DNA from: Betaproteobacteria bacterium HGW-Betaproteobacteria-16
GTDB taxonomy: Bacteria; Pseudomonadota; Gammaproteobacteria; Burkholderiales; Burkholderiaceae_C
Direction of reading: 5' to 3'
Assembly: GCA_002840835.1 (NCBI GenBank)
Contig: PHCQ01000025.1
Coordinates: 1 to 64,000 of the forward strand
Length of the DNA stretch: 64,000 bases
The notes beneath the pieces were generated by a model. That model saw only the letters and a program-made list of their open reading frames with translations, was not told the origin of the DNA and did no database searches. This document shows, piece by piece, positions 31,140 through 40,079 of this stretch. How positions within the stretch are numbered: position 1 is the stretch's first letter; every line of letters starts with the position of its first letter. Both the position numbers and the translations under genes were made by a program.

Positions 31140-33173
31140 ATGAATCTGCTCCCCCCCCGCTGTGTGCGACCCACACAGCTGTTGCTGCTGGCCGCGTTGG
31201 GCTTGGTCCCCCTGTGGACACGGGCCCAGGCGCAGCCTGTGGAATCGACCGAGCCTGCCACCGAAGCCCCGGCCCGCGCGGCTGAGGGGGCGGGTGAAAC
31301 TGCATCGCCTGCATCCACGGCAGCACCAGCGAGTGAGGCCACACCGAACCGTGCCAACCGCCCGCCACGGCCGCCGGCAGAACCTCGTTTTGACATCCTG
31401 CTGAAAACCGCCGAGGACGAACTGTCAGATTTCCTGTCGCGCAACCTCGAACTGCGGCGCTACCAGCGCCTGCGCGACCTTGATGACAACGAGCTCGGAC
31501 GCCTGCTGGCCAACGCCCCCGCCAACCTGCGCGATCTGCTGGGCACCCGCGGCTATTTCGAACCGGTGATCGACATCGTGCTGACACCCTCGGCGCCGGG
31601 CGCCACCACCCATCCACTGGGCACGGTGACAATCCAGGTCGACGCGGGACCCGTGACCCGGATTGCTTCGTCGAACGTGTACTTCAAGGGCGATATTGCC
31701 GAATCAGCCGCAGCCGCCAAGCAGCGGGAAACCATTCGCTCGAACAGCGAAAAGGCAACCGGACTGGCCTTTTCACAACCCACCTGGGACCGCGTCAAAT
31801 CCGGCGCATTGCGCGGACTCACCGCACAGCGCTACCCACGCGGCCGCATCGCCAACAGCCTGGCCGACATCGACACCACCACGAAAAGCGCGCATCTCCA
31901 CGTCGAGCTCGAATCGGGTCCACCGGTTCAGATCGGTGACATCCGGGTGGAGGGCGCAGAGCGCTACGACGCCGTCAGCATCGAGCGCATGGCGCACCTC
32001 GCCGGCCTGACCCCGGGCAGCGACTACGACCTGGAAAAACTGCAGGCCGCACAGCAGCGTGTGGCAGACAGCGGCTACTACGGATCGGTGTTTGCCTATG
32101 TGGACCTGGACACCGGCGAAGCCGCAGCACCCGTGGTGGTGCAGGTGCGAGAGAACCTGAAACAGAAACTGACCCTGGGCGTGGGTGGCAGCACCGACAA
32201 CGGCCCGCGTCTGTCGGCCGAACATTCCAACCTGCGCGTGCCGGGCCTGGGCTGGCGCGCCAGCAGCAAGCTGCAGTACGAACGCAACGACCAGCTGCTG
32301 TCCACCGACTGGAGCGCACCCCTGCAAGCGGATGGCTGGCGCTGGCGCACCGGCGCGCGCGCCGCCCGCCAGGTCGACGACTTCACCACCACCACCAGCC
32401 AGCGCTTCACGATCGGCGAGTCGCAAGAGACACCCGACCTGGACCGCACGCGATACGTGCAGTACGACCGCGCCGTGGCGGAGAACCCGGTGCTGCGCCT
32501 GGCCGAAGGCGAGGACGCCAAAGAAGCGATTTCCGCCAATGTGGGCTGGACACGACGCAGTTTTGACAGCGTGCCCTTTCCCAACAGCGGCTACGGACTC
32601 GGCGTCACCCTCGGCGTGGGCACCACCCTGGGATCCGCTCGGCGCCCCTTCCTGCGCACCGAGGTGCGTTGGCTGGGCTACCTGCCACTGGATGCCGTGG
32701 AGCGGCTGGCCACGTCGGTGCTTGCACCCGCTGACAGCCCCGCCACCACCGGGCGCGCAGGCCGGCTGGCCTTGCGCGTGCAAGGGGGTGCCGTCACGGC
32801 GGCCGACGACGCGCCCCTGCCACGCACCCTGCTCTTTCTCGCCGGTGGCGACAACAGCGTGCGCGGCTACGGCCTGCGCGACATCGGCATTCCGCAGGCT
32901 GACGGCGGCGTGGCACCCGGGCGCTACATGGCCGTGGGCAGCCTGGAATGGCAACGGCCCATCTGGCGCGACGGCGTGCGCACCCCCTGGGAAAGCGTGG
33001 TGTTTGTGGACGCAGGCGCCGTGGCTGACAAAGAGACCGACCTGCGTGCCAAGGTGGGCGTGGGCGCGGGCGTCCGGTACAACAGCCCGGTGGGCCCGCT
33101 GCAGGTCGACCTGGCCTATGGCGTCGATACCAAACGCCTGCGACTGCACCTCAGTGTCGGCTTCAGCTTCTGA
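31140..33173 (+). CDS. tamA: TamA, Omp85-family outer-membrane translocation protein
   Basis: 677 residues. A signal peptide (to about residue 31) is followed by an unusual Ala/Pro/Glu-rich linker (about 32-80), then POTRA domains (for example IQVDAGPVTRIASSNVYFKGD and VQIGDIRVEGAERYD) and a C-terminal 16-strand barrel with the Omp85 motifs GGDNSVRGYG and GAGVRYNSPVGPLQVDLAYG. TamA works with TamB to move lipids or assemble outer-membrane proteins. It starts 7 bp after the VWA gene, so transcriptional linkage is possible, and tamB follows after 14 bp. Confidence 0.94.
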   Translation: MNLLPPRCVRPTQLLLLAALGLVPLWTRAQAQPVESTEPATEAPARAAEGAGETASPASTAAPASEATPNRANRPPRPPAEPRFDILLKTAEDELSDFLSRNLELRRYQRLRDLDDNELGRLLANAPANLRDLLGTRGYFEPVIDIVLTPSAPGATTHPLGTVTIQVDAGPVTRIASSNVYFKGDIAESAAAAKQRETIRSNSEKATGLAFSQPTWDRVKSGALRGLTAQRYPRGRIANSLADIDTTTKSAHLHVELESGPPVQIGDIRVEGAERYDAVSIERMAHLAGLTPGSDYDLEKLQAAQQRVADSGYYGSVFAYVDLDTGEAAAPVVVQVRENLKQKLTLGVGGSTDNGPRLSAEHSNLRVPGLGWRASSKLQYERNDQLLSTDWSAPLQADGWRWRTGARAARQVDDFTTTTSQRFTIGESQETPDLDRTRYVQYDRAVAENPVLRLAEGEDAKEAISANVGWTRRSFDSVPFPNSGYGLGVTLGVGTTLGSARRPFLRTEVRWLGYLPLDAVERLATSVLAPADSPATTGRAGRLALRVQGGAVTAADDAPLPRTLLFLAGGDNSVRGYGLRDIGIPQADGGVAPGRYMAVGSLEWQRPIWRDGVRTPWESVVFVDAGAVADKETDLRAKVGVGAGVRYNSPVGPLQVDLAYGVDTKRLRLHLSVGFSF

Positions 33174-33187
33174 CCGCGCCCCACCAG

Positions 33188-36100
33188 ATGAACGCGCCCC
33201 ATCCGCCCGACGACCACATCGCGCCGCCCGCTGCAGCGAACGGGCGCAAGCGGCCACGTAGCCGGTGGTGGCTGGCGCTGTGGCTGCCCGGCGCGCTGGT
33301 GGGCCTGGTGCTGGCAGCAGGTGTGGTGCTGTGGGTTTGGGCGGCCACGCCGGGCTCCCTGGCGCAGACGCTGGCCTGGGCACAGAGCTGGACAAAAGAC
33401 CGCGCTGACAGCGTGGGCCAGCTCGATATTCAGCAGGTGCAGGGCAGCCTGCGCACCGGGGGGCGCATTGGTGATCTGAGCTGGTCGCTGGATGGATTGA
33501 GTGTTCAGGCACGCGGCGTGCGCATCGACTGGAACAACGCCCTCTGGCTCAACGCCCTCATGGGCCGGGGCGTGCACCTGCAAGGGCTGGCGATCGAGGA
33601 ACTGCGGGTCAACGACCAGCGCCCCCCTGATCCCGCAACAGCCGAACCTTCAGCGCCGCTACAGGAGCTCAACCTGCCCATGCCGGTGAGTCTGCCCTGG
33701 TCGGTGGATCGCTTCACGCTGGAAGGCAACGCTGCGCTCACGCTGGGTGGCGCCAAGGGGCTGTACCGCTATGGCCCGGTGCTGGTGGAAGGCACGCCTG
33801 CTTTGCCAGACACAGACAGCGCGCACTCCGGCACCAGCACACACCAGCTCGTGCTCGACGCCCTTGAATTCGCTGGCGGGCGCTACCGCGCACAGCTCAC
33901 ACTGGGCGGCGCAGCACCCATGCCCCTGGCACTTGATCTGCAGGGCGAGTTGGAAACCACCGTGCCCGGCGCCGAAGCTGCCGCCACCGCTGAAACCACG
34001 GGCAGCACCCGTGCCATCACTCTGCAGGCTTCGGCCACGGCCCGCGGCACGCTGGGCGGTGCAGACGCCGTGCTCGACATCACCGCACAGGTACAAAGCG
34101 CCCCAGGCACCACCGCAGAAGCCAGCACCGCCCCGGCACTGGAGGCCGTCGCACGCGTGATGCCGTGGGCGACCCAGCCCCTGCTCAGTGCCAATGCCAC
34201 CACGCAGGCGCTGGATCTGGCCATGCTCTGGCCGCAGGCGCCATCGACCTCGCTATCTGGCTCGTTGAAGGCCGAGCCCGACGGCGACACCTGGCGCGCC
34301 AGGCTCGACCTCACCAACGCCAACAGCGGCCCGGCCGACCAGCAGCGCCTTCCCATGGAGCGCCTGCAGATGGACCTGACCCAGGCCGGCACACGCTGGA
34401 CCGTGCAGCGCCTGGAAGCACAATTGGCCGGCGGGCAACTGCAGGGCACCGCGCAGGCCGACGTGACCACAGAAGCGAACACCACCCAGGTAACCAACTG
34501 GCAGGGGGCGCTGCAGGCCACCAACATCCAACCCTCACTGCTGTGGAGCGAACTGGCCGGCGGTGCGCTGGGTGGCGAATTCAGCGCCCGTGCTGTGGAG
34601 GGCAATGCGCAGGCGATCGACCTTCAGGCACGCGTACAGCCCGCAACCCGCCAGCCTCGCAGCAACGCGAGCAAAGATAGCCAGGCGCTGAACGAGCTGC
34701 GTCTGGAGGAACTGCGCCTGCAAGGCCGCTGGACGCCCGCCGCCGGCACGCCCACCCAAGGCGTGCTTGATCTGCAAACCGCGCGTCTGGCCATGGCCGG
34801 TGCCACCCTGAACACACAAGGCCAGCTGGACACAGCTGCCCTTACCTACACCGGCCAGTTCGACGCCCAACTGCCCGGCGCCAGCGCCCAATGGAAAGGC
34901 ACACTGGCCCACGCACAAGGCAATGGTGCCGCCACCATGCAACTCAGCGACGCCACCCGTGCGCTGGCATGGCTGCGCGGCCTGCAGACCCTGCCCGTCG
35001 TGGGGCCGCCGCTGAAGGCGTTTCTGGACACCCAACCCGGCCTCGCGGCCACCGGCAGTGCCCGCCTGGAAGCGAAGTGGCAAGGCGGCCTGGGTGCCAT
35101 GGGCTATCCCGCTCCGGCGGGCCGAACTGAATCCACCCCTGCGCCTTCGCCCCGCGTGCAGGCTTCGCTGGCGGTGCCCCGGCTGCAGGTGCAGACCGAT
35201 GCCATCGGCACGGCCACGCTCAGCGACCTGCGCTTGCAGGCCCAGGGCGGCCTGAACGACCTGCAGCTCGAACTCAACGGCACCGCCACCCGCGCTCCCT
35301 GGCGTGCCAACCTGCAAAGCAGTGGCCAGCTCACCCAGAGCAACGGCGCCTGGCAAAACGGCCTGCTGGCACTGAGCCGCTTGCAGTTGCGTGTGGACCA
35401 GCCCGAGCAGGCCACCGCCGCGTCGAGCTGGACCCTGCAAGCCGCCCAACCGATCCGCCTTCAATGGGAAAGCGATGCCCAGGGCCTTGCCCTGAACGTA
35501 GGCGCGGGCCAACTGCAGGTGCGACCCGACAACGCGGTGGCCCGCAACGGCACGGCAACCGCCACCGCACCCACGCTGGCCTGGGAAAGCCTGGTGTGGC
35601 GTGCGGGCGCCCTGCAGAGCAAAGGTCAGGTGCGCGGCCTGCCCCTCTCGTGGGTGGACAGCCTGAGCGCGGTCGATGCCAGCGGGCAGCCACCCCTGCG
35701 CGCCGCCGGCTTGGGTGGCGACCTGGTGTTCGACGGCCAGTGGGACGTGCTCTTGCCCAGCGACCCAGCCCAGCCCTTGCGGCTGAACGCCTCGCTGCAG
35801 CGCACCAGCGGCGACTTGCTGCTGTTGAGCGACCGCAGCGTGGCCATGGCCAGCGCCACCCAGGCGAATGCCACCAGCGCGAACTCCCAGGGCCGCAGCA
35901 CCGTCACCATCCCCGCCACCAACGGAACCAATGGCAGCCAGCCCGTGGCCGCAGGCGTGCGCGAGGCGAGCATCGACATCGGCGTGCAAGGCCGCACCGT
36001 GCAGGCGCGCCTGCGCTGGAACAGTGCACAACTGGGCGAAGCCAGCGCTGATCTTTCCACCGAACTCGCCGCACCCGCCGCTGTCGGCACCCCAGCCATT

Positions 36101-37459
36101 GAAGATGCCCTGGAGCGCTGGTGGCCCGCCAGCGCGCCGGTCAGTGGCACCGCCAGCGCGCGGCTGCCCCAGGTGGGCGTGTGGTCTGCCCTGGCACCGC
36201 CCGGCTGGCGCGTACGCGGCACCCTGGCCGCCGACGCCACCTTGAGCGGCACCCGCGGCGCCCCCGAATGGCGCGGCAACCTGCAGGCCGACGACCTCGC
36301 CGTGCGCTCCGTGGTGGACGGCTTCTTTTTCTCGGGCGGGCAGCTGCGCGCCTCGCTGGAAGGCGAACGCGTCACCATCGAACGCTTCAGCCTCAATGGC
36401 CCGCGCGGCGCCGAAAGGGGCGGCACCCTCACCGCCACCGGCACGGCCGAGTGGCGGCGGGTGGAAGGCAGCGCCCTGCGCCAGCCCTTCATCAACCTCA
36501 CCGTTACCACAGACCGGTTGCGTGTGGCGTCCCGCGCCGACCGCAGGCTCACTATTTCCGGGGAAGTAACCGCCGCCCTGGCCGGCCCGCAACTGCAATT
36601 GCGCGGTCGGCTCAAGGCAGACTCGGCCCTGTTTGTATTGCCGGACGAGAGCACGCCCAGCCTGAGCAGCGACGTGATCGTGCGCACCACCCGCACGCTG
36701 GAGGTGCAACCCACCCTGGCCGAACGCGTGAAGGCCGACGTGTCGGTGGACCTGGACCTGGGCGAAGAATTCATGGTGCGCGGCCAGGGCCTGGAAACCC
36801 GGCTGGCCGGCGCGCTCAACGTGCGCAGCACCCCGGGCACGCCCACGCCCCGCATCACCGGCGAAGTGCGCACCGTCAGCGGCACCTACCGCGCCTACGG
36901 CCAGCAGCTCAACATCGAGACCGGCGCCCTGCGCTTCACCGGCCCGTACGACAACCCGTCGCTCGACATTTTGGCCGAGCGCAAACTGCCCGAAACCACC
37001 GGCCAGCGCGTGGGCGTGCAGATCACCGGCAGCGCACAGGTGCCCCGCGTGCGCCTGTTCTCAGACCCCGAGTTGCCCGACAGCGAAAAACTCGCCTGGC
37101 TGGTACTGGGCCGCCCCGCCACTGCCGCAGGCGCTCAGGTGTTCGTTCTGCAGCAGGCCGCCCGCGCCCTGCTCACAGGCAACCAGGACATGGCCGACAG
37201 CGAGCTCGCCAAGACCTTTGGCCTGGACGAAGTCGGCTTCCAGGGTGAAACCACCGCCGCCGACGGCAGCACCACCGAAGCCGCCTTCACTTTGGGCAAG
37301 CGCCTCTCAGACGACTTGTACCTGAGCTACGAACACAGCCTCTCCAGCGCCATGAGCACCGTCTCCATGTTCTACGACCTGTCGCGCCGACTCACGTTGC
37401 GGGCGCGGGCGGGGACGGAGAACGCGGTGGATTTGATTTTTACGGTGCAGTACGACTGA
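33188..37459 (+). CDS. tamB: TamB, translocation and assembly module / intermembrane lipid-transfer protein
   Basis: 1423 residues. A single N-terminal transmembrane helix (about residues 25-50, after a basic stretch NGRKRPRSRWW) anchors it in the inner membrane. The rest is a long, repetitive beta-rich stretch forming the hydrophobic groove seen in TamB/YhdP-like proteins. The C-terminal DUF490 region ends in a barrel-like segment (SMFYDLSRRLTLRARAGTENAVDLIFTVQYD). It partners TamA, which is encoded 14 bp upstream. The central part is low-complexity in Ala, Gln, Leu and Thr, so fine domain limits are not visible. Confidence 0.94.
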   Translation: MNAPHPPDDHIAPPAAANGRKRPRSRWWLALWLPGALVGLVLAAGVVLWVWAATPGSLAQTLAWAQSWTKDRADSVGQLDIQQVQGSLRTGGRIGDLSWSLDGLSVQARGVRIDWNNALWLNALMGRGVHLQGLAIEELRVNDQRPPDPATAEPSAPLQELNLPMPVSLPWSVDRFTLEGNAALTLGGAKGLYRYGPVLVEGTPALPDTDSAHSGTSTHQLVLDALEFAGGRYRAQLTLGGAAPMPLALDLQGELETTVPGAEAAATAETTGSTRAITLQASATARGTLGGADAVLDITAQVQSAPGTTAEASTAPALEAVARVMPWATQPLLSANATTQALDLAMLWPQAPSTSLSGSLKAEPDGDTWRARLDLTNANSGPADQQRLPMERLQMDLTQAGTRWTVQRLEAQLAGGQLQGTAQADVTTEANTTQVTNWQGALQATNIQPSLLWSELAGGALGGEFSARAVEGNAQAIDLQARVQPATRQPRSNASKDSQALNELRLEELRLQGRWTPAAGTPTQGVLDLQTARLAMAGATLNTQGQLDTAALTYTGQFDAQLPGASAQWKGTLAHAQGNGAATMQLSDATRALAWLRGLQTLPVVGPPLKAFLDTQPGLAATGSARLEAKWQGGLGAMGYPAPAGRTESTPAPSPRVQASLAVPRLQVQTDAIGTATLSDLRLQAQGGLNDLQLELNGTATRAPWRANLQSSGQLTQSNGAWQNGLLALSRLQLRVDQPEQATAASSWTLQAAQPIRLQWESDAQGLALNVGAGQLQVRPDNAVARNGTATATAPTLAWESLVWRAGALQSKGQVRGLPLSWVDSLSAVDASGQPPLRAAGLGGDLVFDGQWDVLLPSDPAQPLRLNASLQRTSGDLLLLSDRSVAMASATQANATSANSQGRSTVTIPATNGTNGSQPVAAGVREASIDIGVQGRTVQARLRWNSAQLGEASADLSTELAAPAAVGTPAIEDALERWWPASAPVSGTASARLPQVGVWSALAPPGWRVRGTLAADATLSGTRGAPEWRGNLQADDLAVRSVVDGFFFSGGQLRASLEGERVTIERFSLNGPRGAERGGTLTATGTAEWRRVEGSALRQPFINLTVTTDRLRVASRADRRLTISGEVTAALAGPQLQLRGRLKADSALFVLPDESTPSLSSDVIVRTTRTLEVQPTLAERVKADVSVDLDLGEEFMVRGQGLETRLAGALNVRSTPGTPTPRITGEVRTVSGTYRAYGQQLNIETGALRFTGPYDNPSLDILAERKLPETTGQRVGVQITGSAQVPRVRLFSDPELPDSEKLAWLVLGRPATAAGAQVFVLQQAARALLTGNQDMADSELAKTFGLDEVGFQGETTAADGSTTEAAFTLGKRLSDDLYLSYEHSLSSAMSTVSMFYDLSRRLTLRARAGTENAVDLIFTVQYD

Positions 37460-37480
37460 GCTGGCTTCATCGCACCGAGC

Positions 37481-37519
37481 AAAAAATATGGGGTGATCTG
37501 CATCAGCAGACCACCCCAT
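37481..37519. terminator. strong hairpin between tamB and azoR, probably a bidirectional terminator
   Basis: Stem ATGGGGTG-a-TCTGC / GCAGA-c-CACCCCAT with loop ATCA, one internal mismatch and otherwise complete pairing. The A6 run on its left becomes a U-tract on the minus strand, so it suits azoR best, and may also stop tamB read-through. Confidence 0.75.
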
Positions 37520-37569
37520 TTACCGTTCAATGGAGAAACTCCTCAGAGCCACTCGGCCATTCAAGAGAC

Positions 37570-38214
37570 TCAAGCCACCTGAGCAACCGCCGCCTGGTTC
37601 GCCGCCACGCCAGTGTGCGCACGCAGCTCACCCTCAGCCGTGGTCAGCGCCTGCGCCTTGGCATCCGGCCCCATGGCCACGCCTTCGGCGCGCACAAAGC
37701 GCACGTCGGTGATGCCGAAGAAGCCAAATACAGTCTGCAAATAGCTTTCCTGGTGTTCCATGGCGCGGCCGGCTTCGCTGGTGGAGTACACGCCGCCGCG
37801 GGTGATGGCGACGATCACGGTCTTGCCGCCTGCGAGGCCTTTGGGGCCTTGCTCGGTGTAGGTGAAGGTGCGGCCGGCCTGGGCCACGCGGTCGATCCAG
37901 GCCTTGAGCTGGGTGGGGATGGTGAAGTTGTACAGCGGGGCGCCGATGACGATCACGTCGGCAGCCAGGAACTGGCTCACCAGTTGTTCAGACAGGGCGT
38001 TTTCCTGGCGCTGGGTTTCGGTGGCGGCGGCCTGACCGGTGCGAAAGCCGAGCGCGTCTGCGCTGAGGTGTGGCGGTGTGTTCCTGGCCAGGTCCAGGTG
38101 CTCCACCTGGGTGCCGGGGTTGGCGGCTTGCCAGGCGGCCACAGCCTGGGCGGTGAGCTGGCGGGAAACGGACTGGTCGCCGGTGATGGCGGAATCGATG
38201 TGAAGCAGTTTCAT
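37570..38214 (-). CDS. azoR: FMN-dependent NADH-azoreductase
   Basis: 214 residues starting at the ATG at 38214 ([20 protein letters not shown]). The flavodoxin-like fold has the FMN phosphate loop [12 protein letters not shown], the [19 protein letters not shown] segment and ITRGGVY, as in AzoR. The enzyme reduces quinones and azo compounds with NADH and is thought to guard against electrophile stress. It is divergent from a LysR gene, a frequent arrangement in which the regulator controls the reductase in response to such compounds. Confidence 0.94.
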   Translation of the reverse strand: MKLLHIDSAITGDQSVSRQLTAQAVAAWQAANPGTQVEHLDLARNTPPHLSADALGFRTGQAAATETQRQENALSEQLVSQFLAADVIVIGAPLYNFTIPTQLKAWIDRVAQAGRTFTYTEQGPKGLAGGKTVIVAITRGGVYSTSEAGRAMEHQESYLQTVFGFFGITDVRFVRAEGVAMGPDAKAQALTTAEGELRAHTGVAANQAAVAQVA

Positions 38215-38378
38215 GTGGGTTCTCCGAATGGGTTGAGAAGCGGGGCCACCGCAACGAGCGGCGTTGAATAGATTGTGATTTCCAGGCCAATCCTTGATAA
38301 GCCGGCAACTTCGAGACAAATCGTTCCAAAATCAGGACAATCAGCCCAACCAACCCCTTCCAGATGCAAAGGACGCCC

Positions 38379-39305
38379 ATGCAAGACCTGAACGACATGC
38401 TGCTGTTTGCAGAGGTGGTGGAGCGCGGCGGCTTTGCGGCGGCGGGCCGGGCCCTGGGCATGCCCAAGTCGCGGCTGTCGCGCCGGGTGGCGGGGCTGGA
38501 GGCGCAGTTGGGTGTGCGGCTCCTGCAGCGCACCACGCGCAAGCTCTCGTTGACCGAGGTGGGTGAAACCTTTCTGCGCCACTGCCAGGCCATGCGCGAA
38601 TCGGCACAGGCCGCGGCCGACGTGGTGGCCAATGCGCAGACCGAGCCGCGCGGCACGATCCGGGTGGTGTGCCCGGTCACGCTGGCGCAGACGGTGCTGG
38701 CCGACGTGATGCCGATCTACCTGGCGCGGCACCCGCAAATGCGCGTGGAGATGGAGGTGAACAACCGGGTGGTGGATCTGGTGAAGGAAGGCGTGGACGT
38801 GGCCTTGCGCGTGCGCCTGTCGCTGGAGGAAAGCGGCAGCCTGGTCATTAAGCGGCTGGACGACGCCCGCTCCGTGCTGGTGGCCAGCCCGGCGCTGCTG
38901 GAACGCCAGGGTACGCCGGTCACCCTGGAAGAAGCCAGCCAGCTAGACAGCGTGGCGATGTCGGCCACAGATGGGCAGGTCAGCGTCCGTCTGACGCACA
39001 CCCAGAGCCGGGAGGCCATGCTGCAGTACCGGCCACGCTACATCGCCGACGATCTGCTCACCCTGAAGCGCGCCGTGCTGGGCGGCAGCGGCATGTGCTG
39101 GCTGCCAGACTACATGTGCGAAGACGAGTTGCGCGACGGCCGCCTGGTGCGTCTGCTGCCGGAATGGTCCATGCCGGTGGGCGTGGTGCACGCGGTGTTT
39201 CCTTCCCGCCGGGGTCTGTCACCGGCGGTGCGCAGCTTTCTGGACTTTCTGGGCGAATACGTGCCGGTGTGCGGCAACCTGCTGCGTCAGGCACCACCAC
39301 CCTAG
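38379..39305 (+). CDS. LysR-family transcriptional regulator
   Basis: 308 residues. The start is the ATG at 38379 (MQDLNDMLLFAEVVERGGF) because an AAAGGA ribosome site lies 5 nt upstream; the ATG at 38364 is less well placed. The N-terminal winged helix-turn-helix is clear (FAAAGRALGMPKSRLSRRVAGLEAQLGVRLLQRTTRKLSLTE), followed by the two-lobed effector-binding domain. It is divergent from azoR across 164 bp, so azoR is the likely target. A weak GATTG-N12-CAATC inverted repeat in the gap (38271-38292) could be part of its site, but the match is poor. Confidence 0.93.
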   Translation: MQDLNDMLLFAEVVERGGFAAAGRALGMPKSRLSRRVAGLEAQLGVRLLQRTTRKLSLTEVGETFLRHCQAMRESAQAAADVVANAQTEPRGTIRVVCPVTLAQTVLADVMPIYLARHPQMRVEMEVNNRVVDLVKEGVDVALRVRLSLEESGSLVIKRLDDARSVLVASPALLERQGTPVTLEEASQLDSVAMSATDGQVSVRLTHTQSREAMLQYRPRYIADDLLTLKRAVLGGSGMCWLPDYMCEDELRDGRLVRLLPEWSMPVGVVHAVFPSRRGLSPAVRSFLDFLGEYVPVCGNLLRQAPPP

Positions 39306-39348
39306 GCGACACAGAGCGGCCCCGTACAATGCGGGCTCTCCATTTTTC

Positions 39349-39423
39349 GCCGCCATAGTTCAATGGATAGAACGAGCGCCTCCTAAGCGCTAGATACAGG
39401 TTCGATTCCTGTTGGTGGTACCA
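39349..39423 (+). tRNA. tRNA-Arg(CCU)
   Basis: A 75-nt tRNA with an encoded CCA. The anticodon stem AGCGC/GCGCT holds the loop CTCCTAA, giving anticodon CCU, which reads AGG. The T arm is ACAGG-TTCGATT-CCTGT. The acceptor strands GCCGCCA and TGGTGGT pair with G-U wobbles at 1:72 and 4:69. A terminator follows at 39428. Confidence 0.95.
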
Positions 39424-39427
39424 AATC

Positions 39428-39467
39428 AAAAGCCGGAAAGGTCCAAAGCCGTCCGGCTTTTTGTTTT
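39428..39467 (+). terminator. rho-independent terminator after tRNA-Arg
   Basis: Arms AAAGCCGG and CCGGCTTT about 16 nt apart, followed by TTTGTTTTT. It starts within 6 nt of the tRNA end. Confidence 0.85.
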
Positions 39468-39489
39468 TGGGTCGCCGCAAGGGGTCAGA

Positions 39490-39903
39490 TCACCGGCGCG
39501 TTTTCGGAACCGGTGCCGCAGGCTGTGGATCGCGCCCCTTCTTGGAGACAGGCACATCCGTCGGGCCGCTGGGACTGTCCTTCTTGGTGGAGCGACCGCT
39601 CGAGCCGGGTACATTTTGCGCTCGCTGCTCGGCATCCAGGCCGGGCGTGGCCCGCATGTCGGTGTCAACCTGGCCGTTTTCAATGTCCTTGGCGGCTTGC
39701 ACCATGACGCGGCGGGGCTTGCCATCGGTCATCTGCGTGTTCTGGTCGCGCTCGTGTGGCAGTTGCAGGTGTTCTTCGTCAGCTTCGGCCGGTTTTGAGC
39801 CTGGGGCACGGGGGGTGCGGCTGACCATGTTGGCCGGGCTGGGTGGCTGCTTGCTGGGCAGGTCAGAGGGCTTGTGGGGCGGCGGAACGGGTGGTTTTGA
39901 CAT
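39490..39903 (-). CDS. small disordered protein of unknown function
   Basis: 137 residues starting at the ATG at 39903 behind a GAGGAG ribosome site. It is rich in Pro, Lys, Arg, Asp and Gln, lacks hydrophobic core segments, and is probably unstructured throughout (MSKPPVPPPHKPSDLPSKQ; RSTKKDSPSGPTDVPVSKK). A central segment, LQLPHERDQNTQMTDGKPRRVMVQ, looks like the conserved core of a short betaproteobacterial family whose members often contain LPHERD. No signal peptide or membrane helix. The role is unknown; the strong ribosome site and coding bias make it a real gene. Confidence 0.72.
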   Translation of the reverse strand: MSKPPVPPPHKPSDLPSKQPPSPANMVSRTPRAPGSKPAEADEEHLQLPHERDQNTQMTDGKPRRVMVQAAKDIENGQVDTDMRATPGLDAEQRAQNVPGSSGRSTKKDSPSGPTDVPVSKKGRDPQPAAPVPKTRR

Positions 39904-40079
39904 CGGGTGGGACTCCTCTATTCAGGGTGGTGCGATGAGCGGGTGGGAGCGACACGGCCCATGCGGCGAGGATCGACTCGCCCTCCCCCGCCACGGGCCC
40001 GCCCAAGCCAGAGCCCCATTCTGCGGGAGTCGAAGTTCTGAAATGTCAGCCGCCCCAACCAGGCGTTTGACCCATGCCT

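Noticed and set aside
31773-33512. A 579-codon minus-strand frame opposite tamA
   Set aside because: No domain, signal or start context; the overlapping tamA has clear Omp85 motifs.
34535-36709. A 724-codon minus-strand frame inside tamB
   Set aside because: Antisense shadow caused by GC-rich third positions. tamB reads through as one long conserved protein.
38271-38292. GATTG-N12-CAATC as a LysR operator for azoR
   Set aside because: Short arms and no T-N11-A core. Too weak to list as a site, though the gap probably holds the real operator.
39965-39982. GGCGAG-GATCGA-CTCGCC hairpin 3' of the SpmA/B-like gene
   Set aside because: Stem is only 6 bp and no T-tract follows; such hairpins are common in GC-rich DNA.
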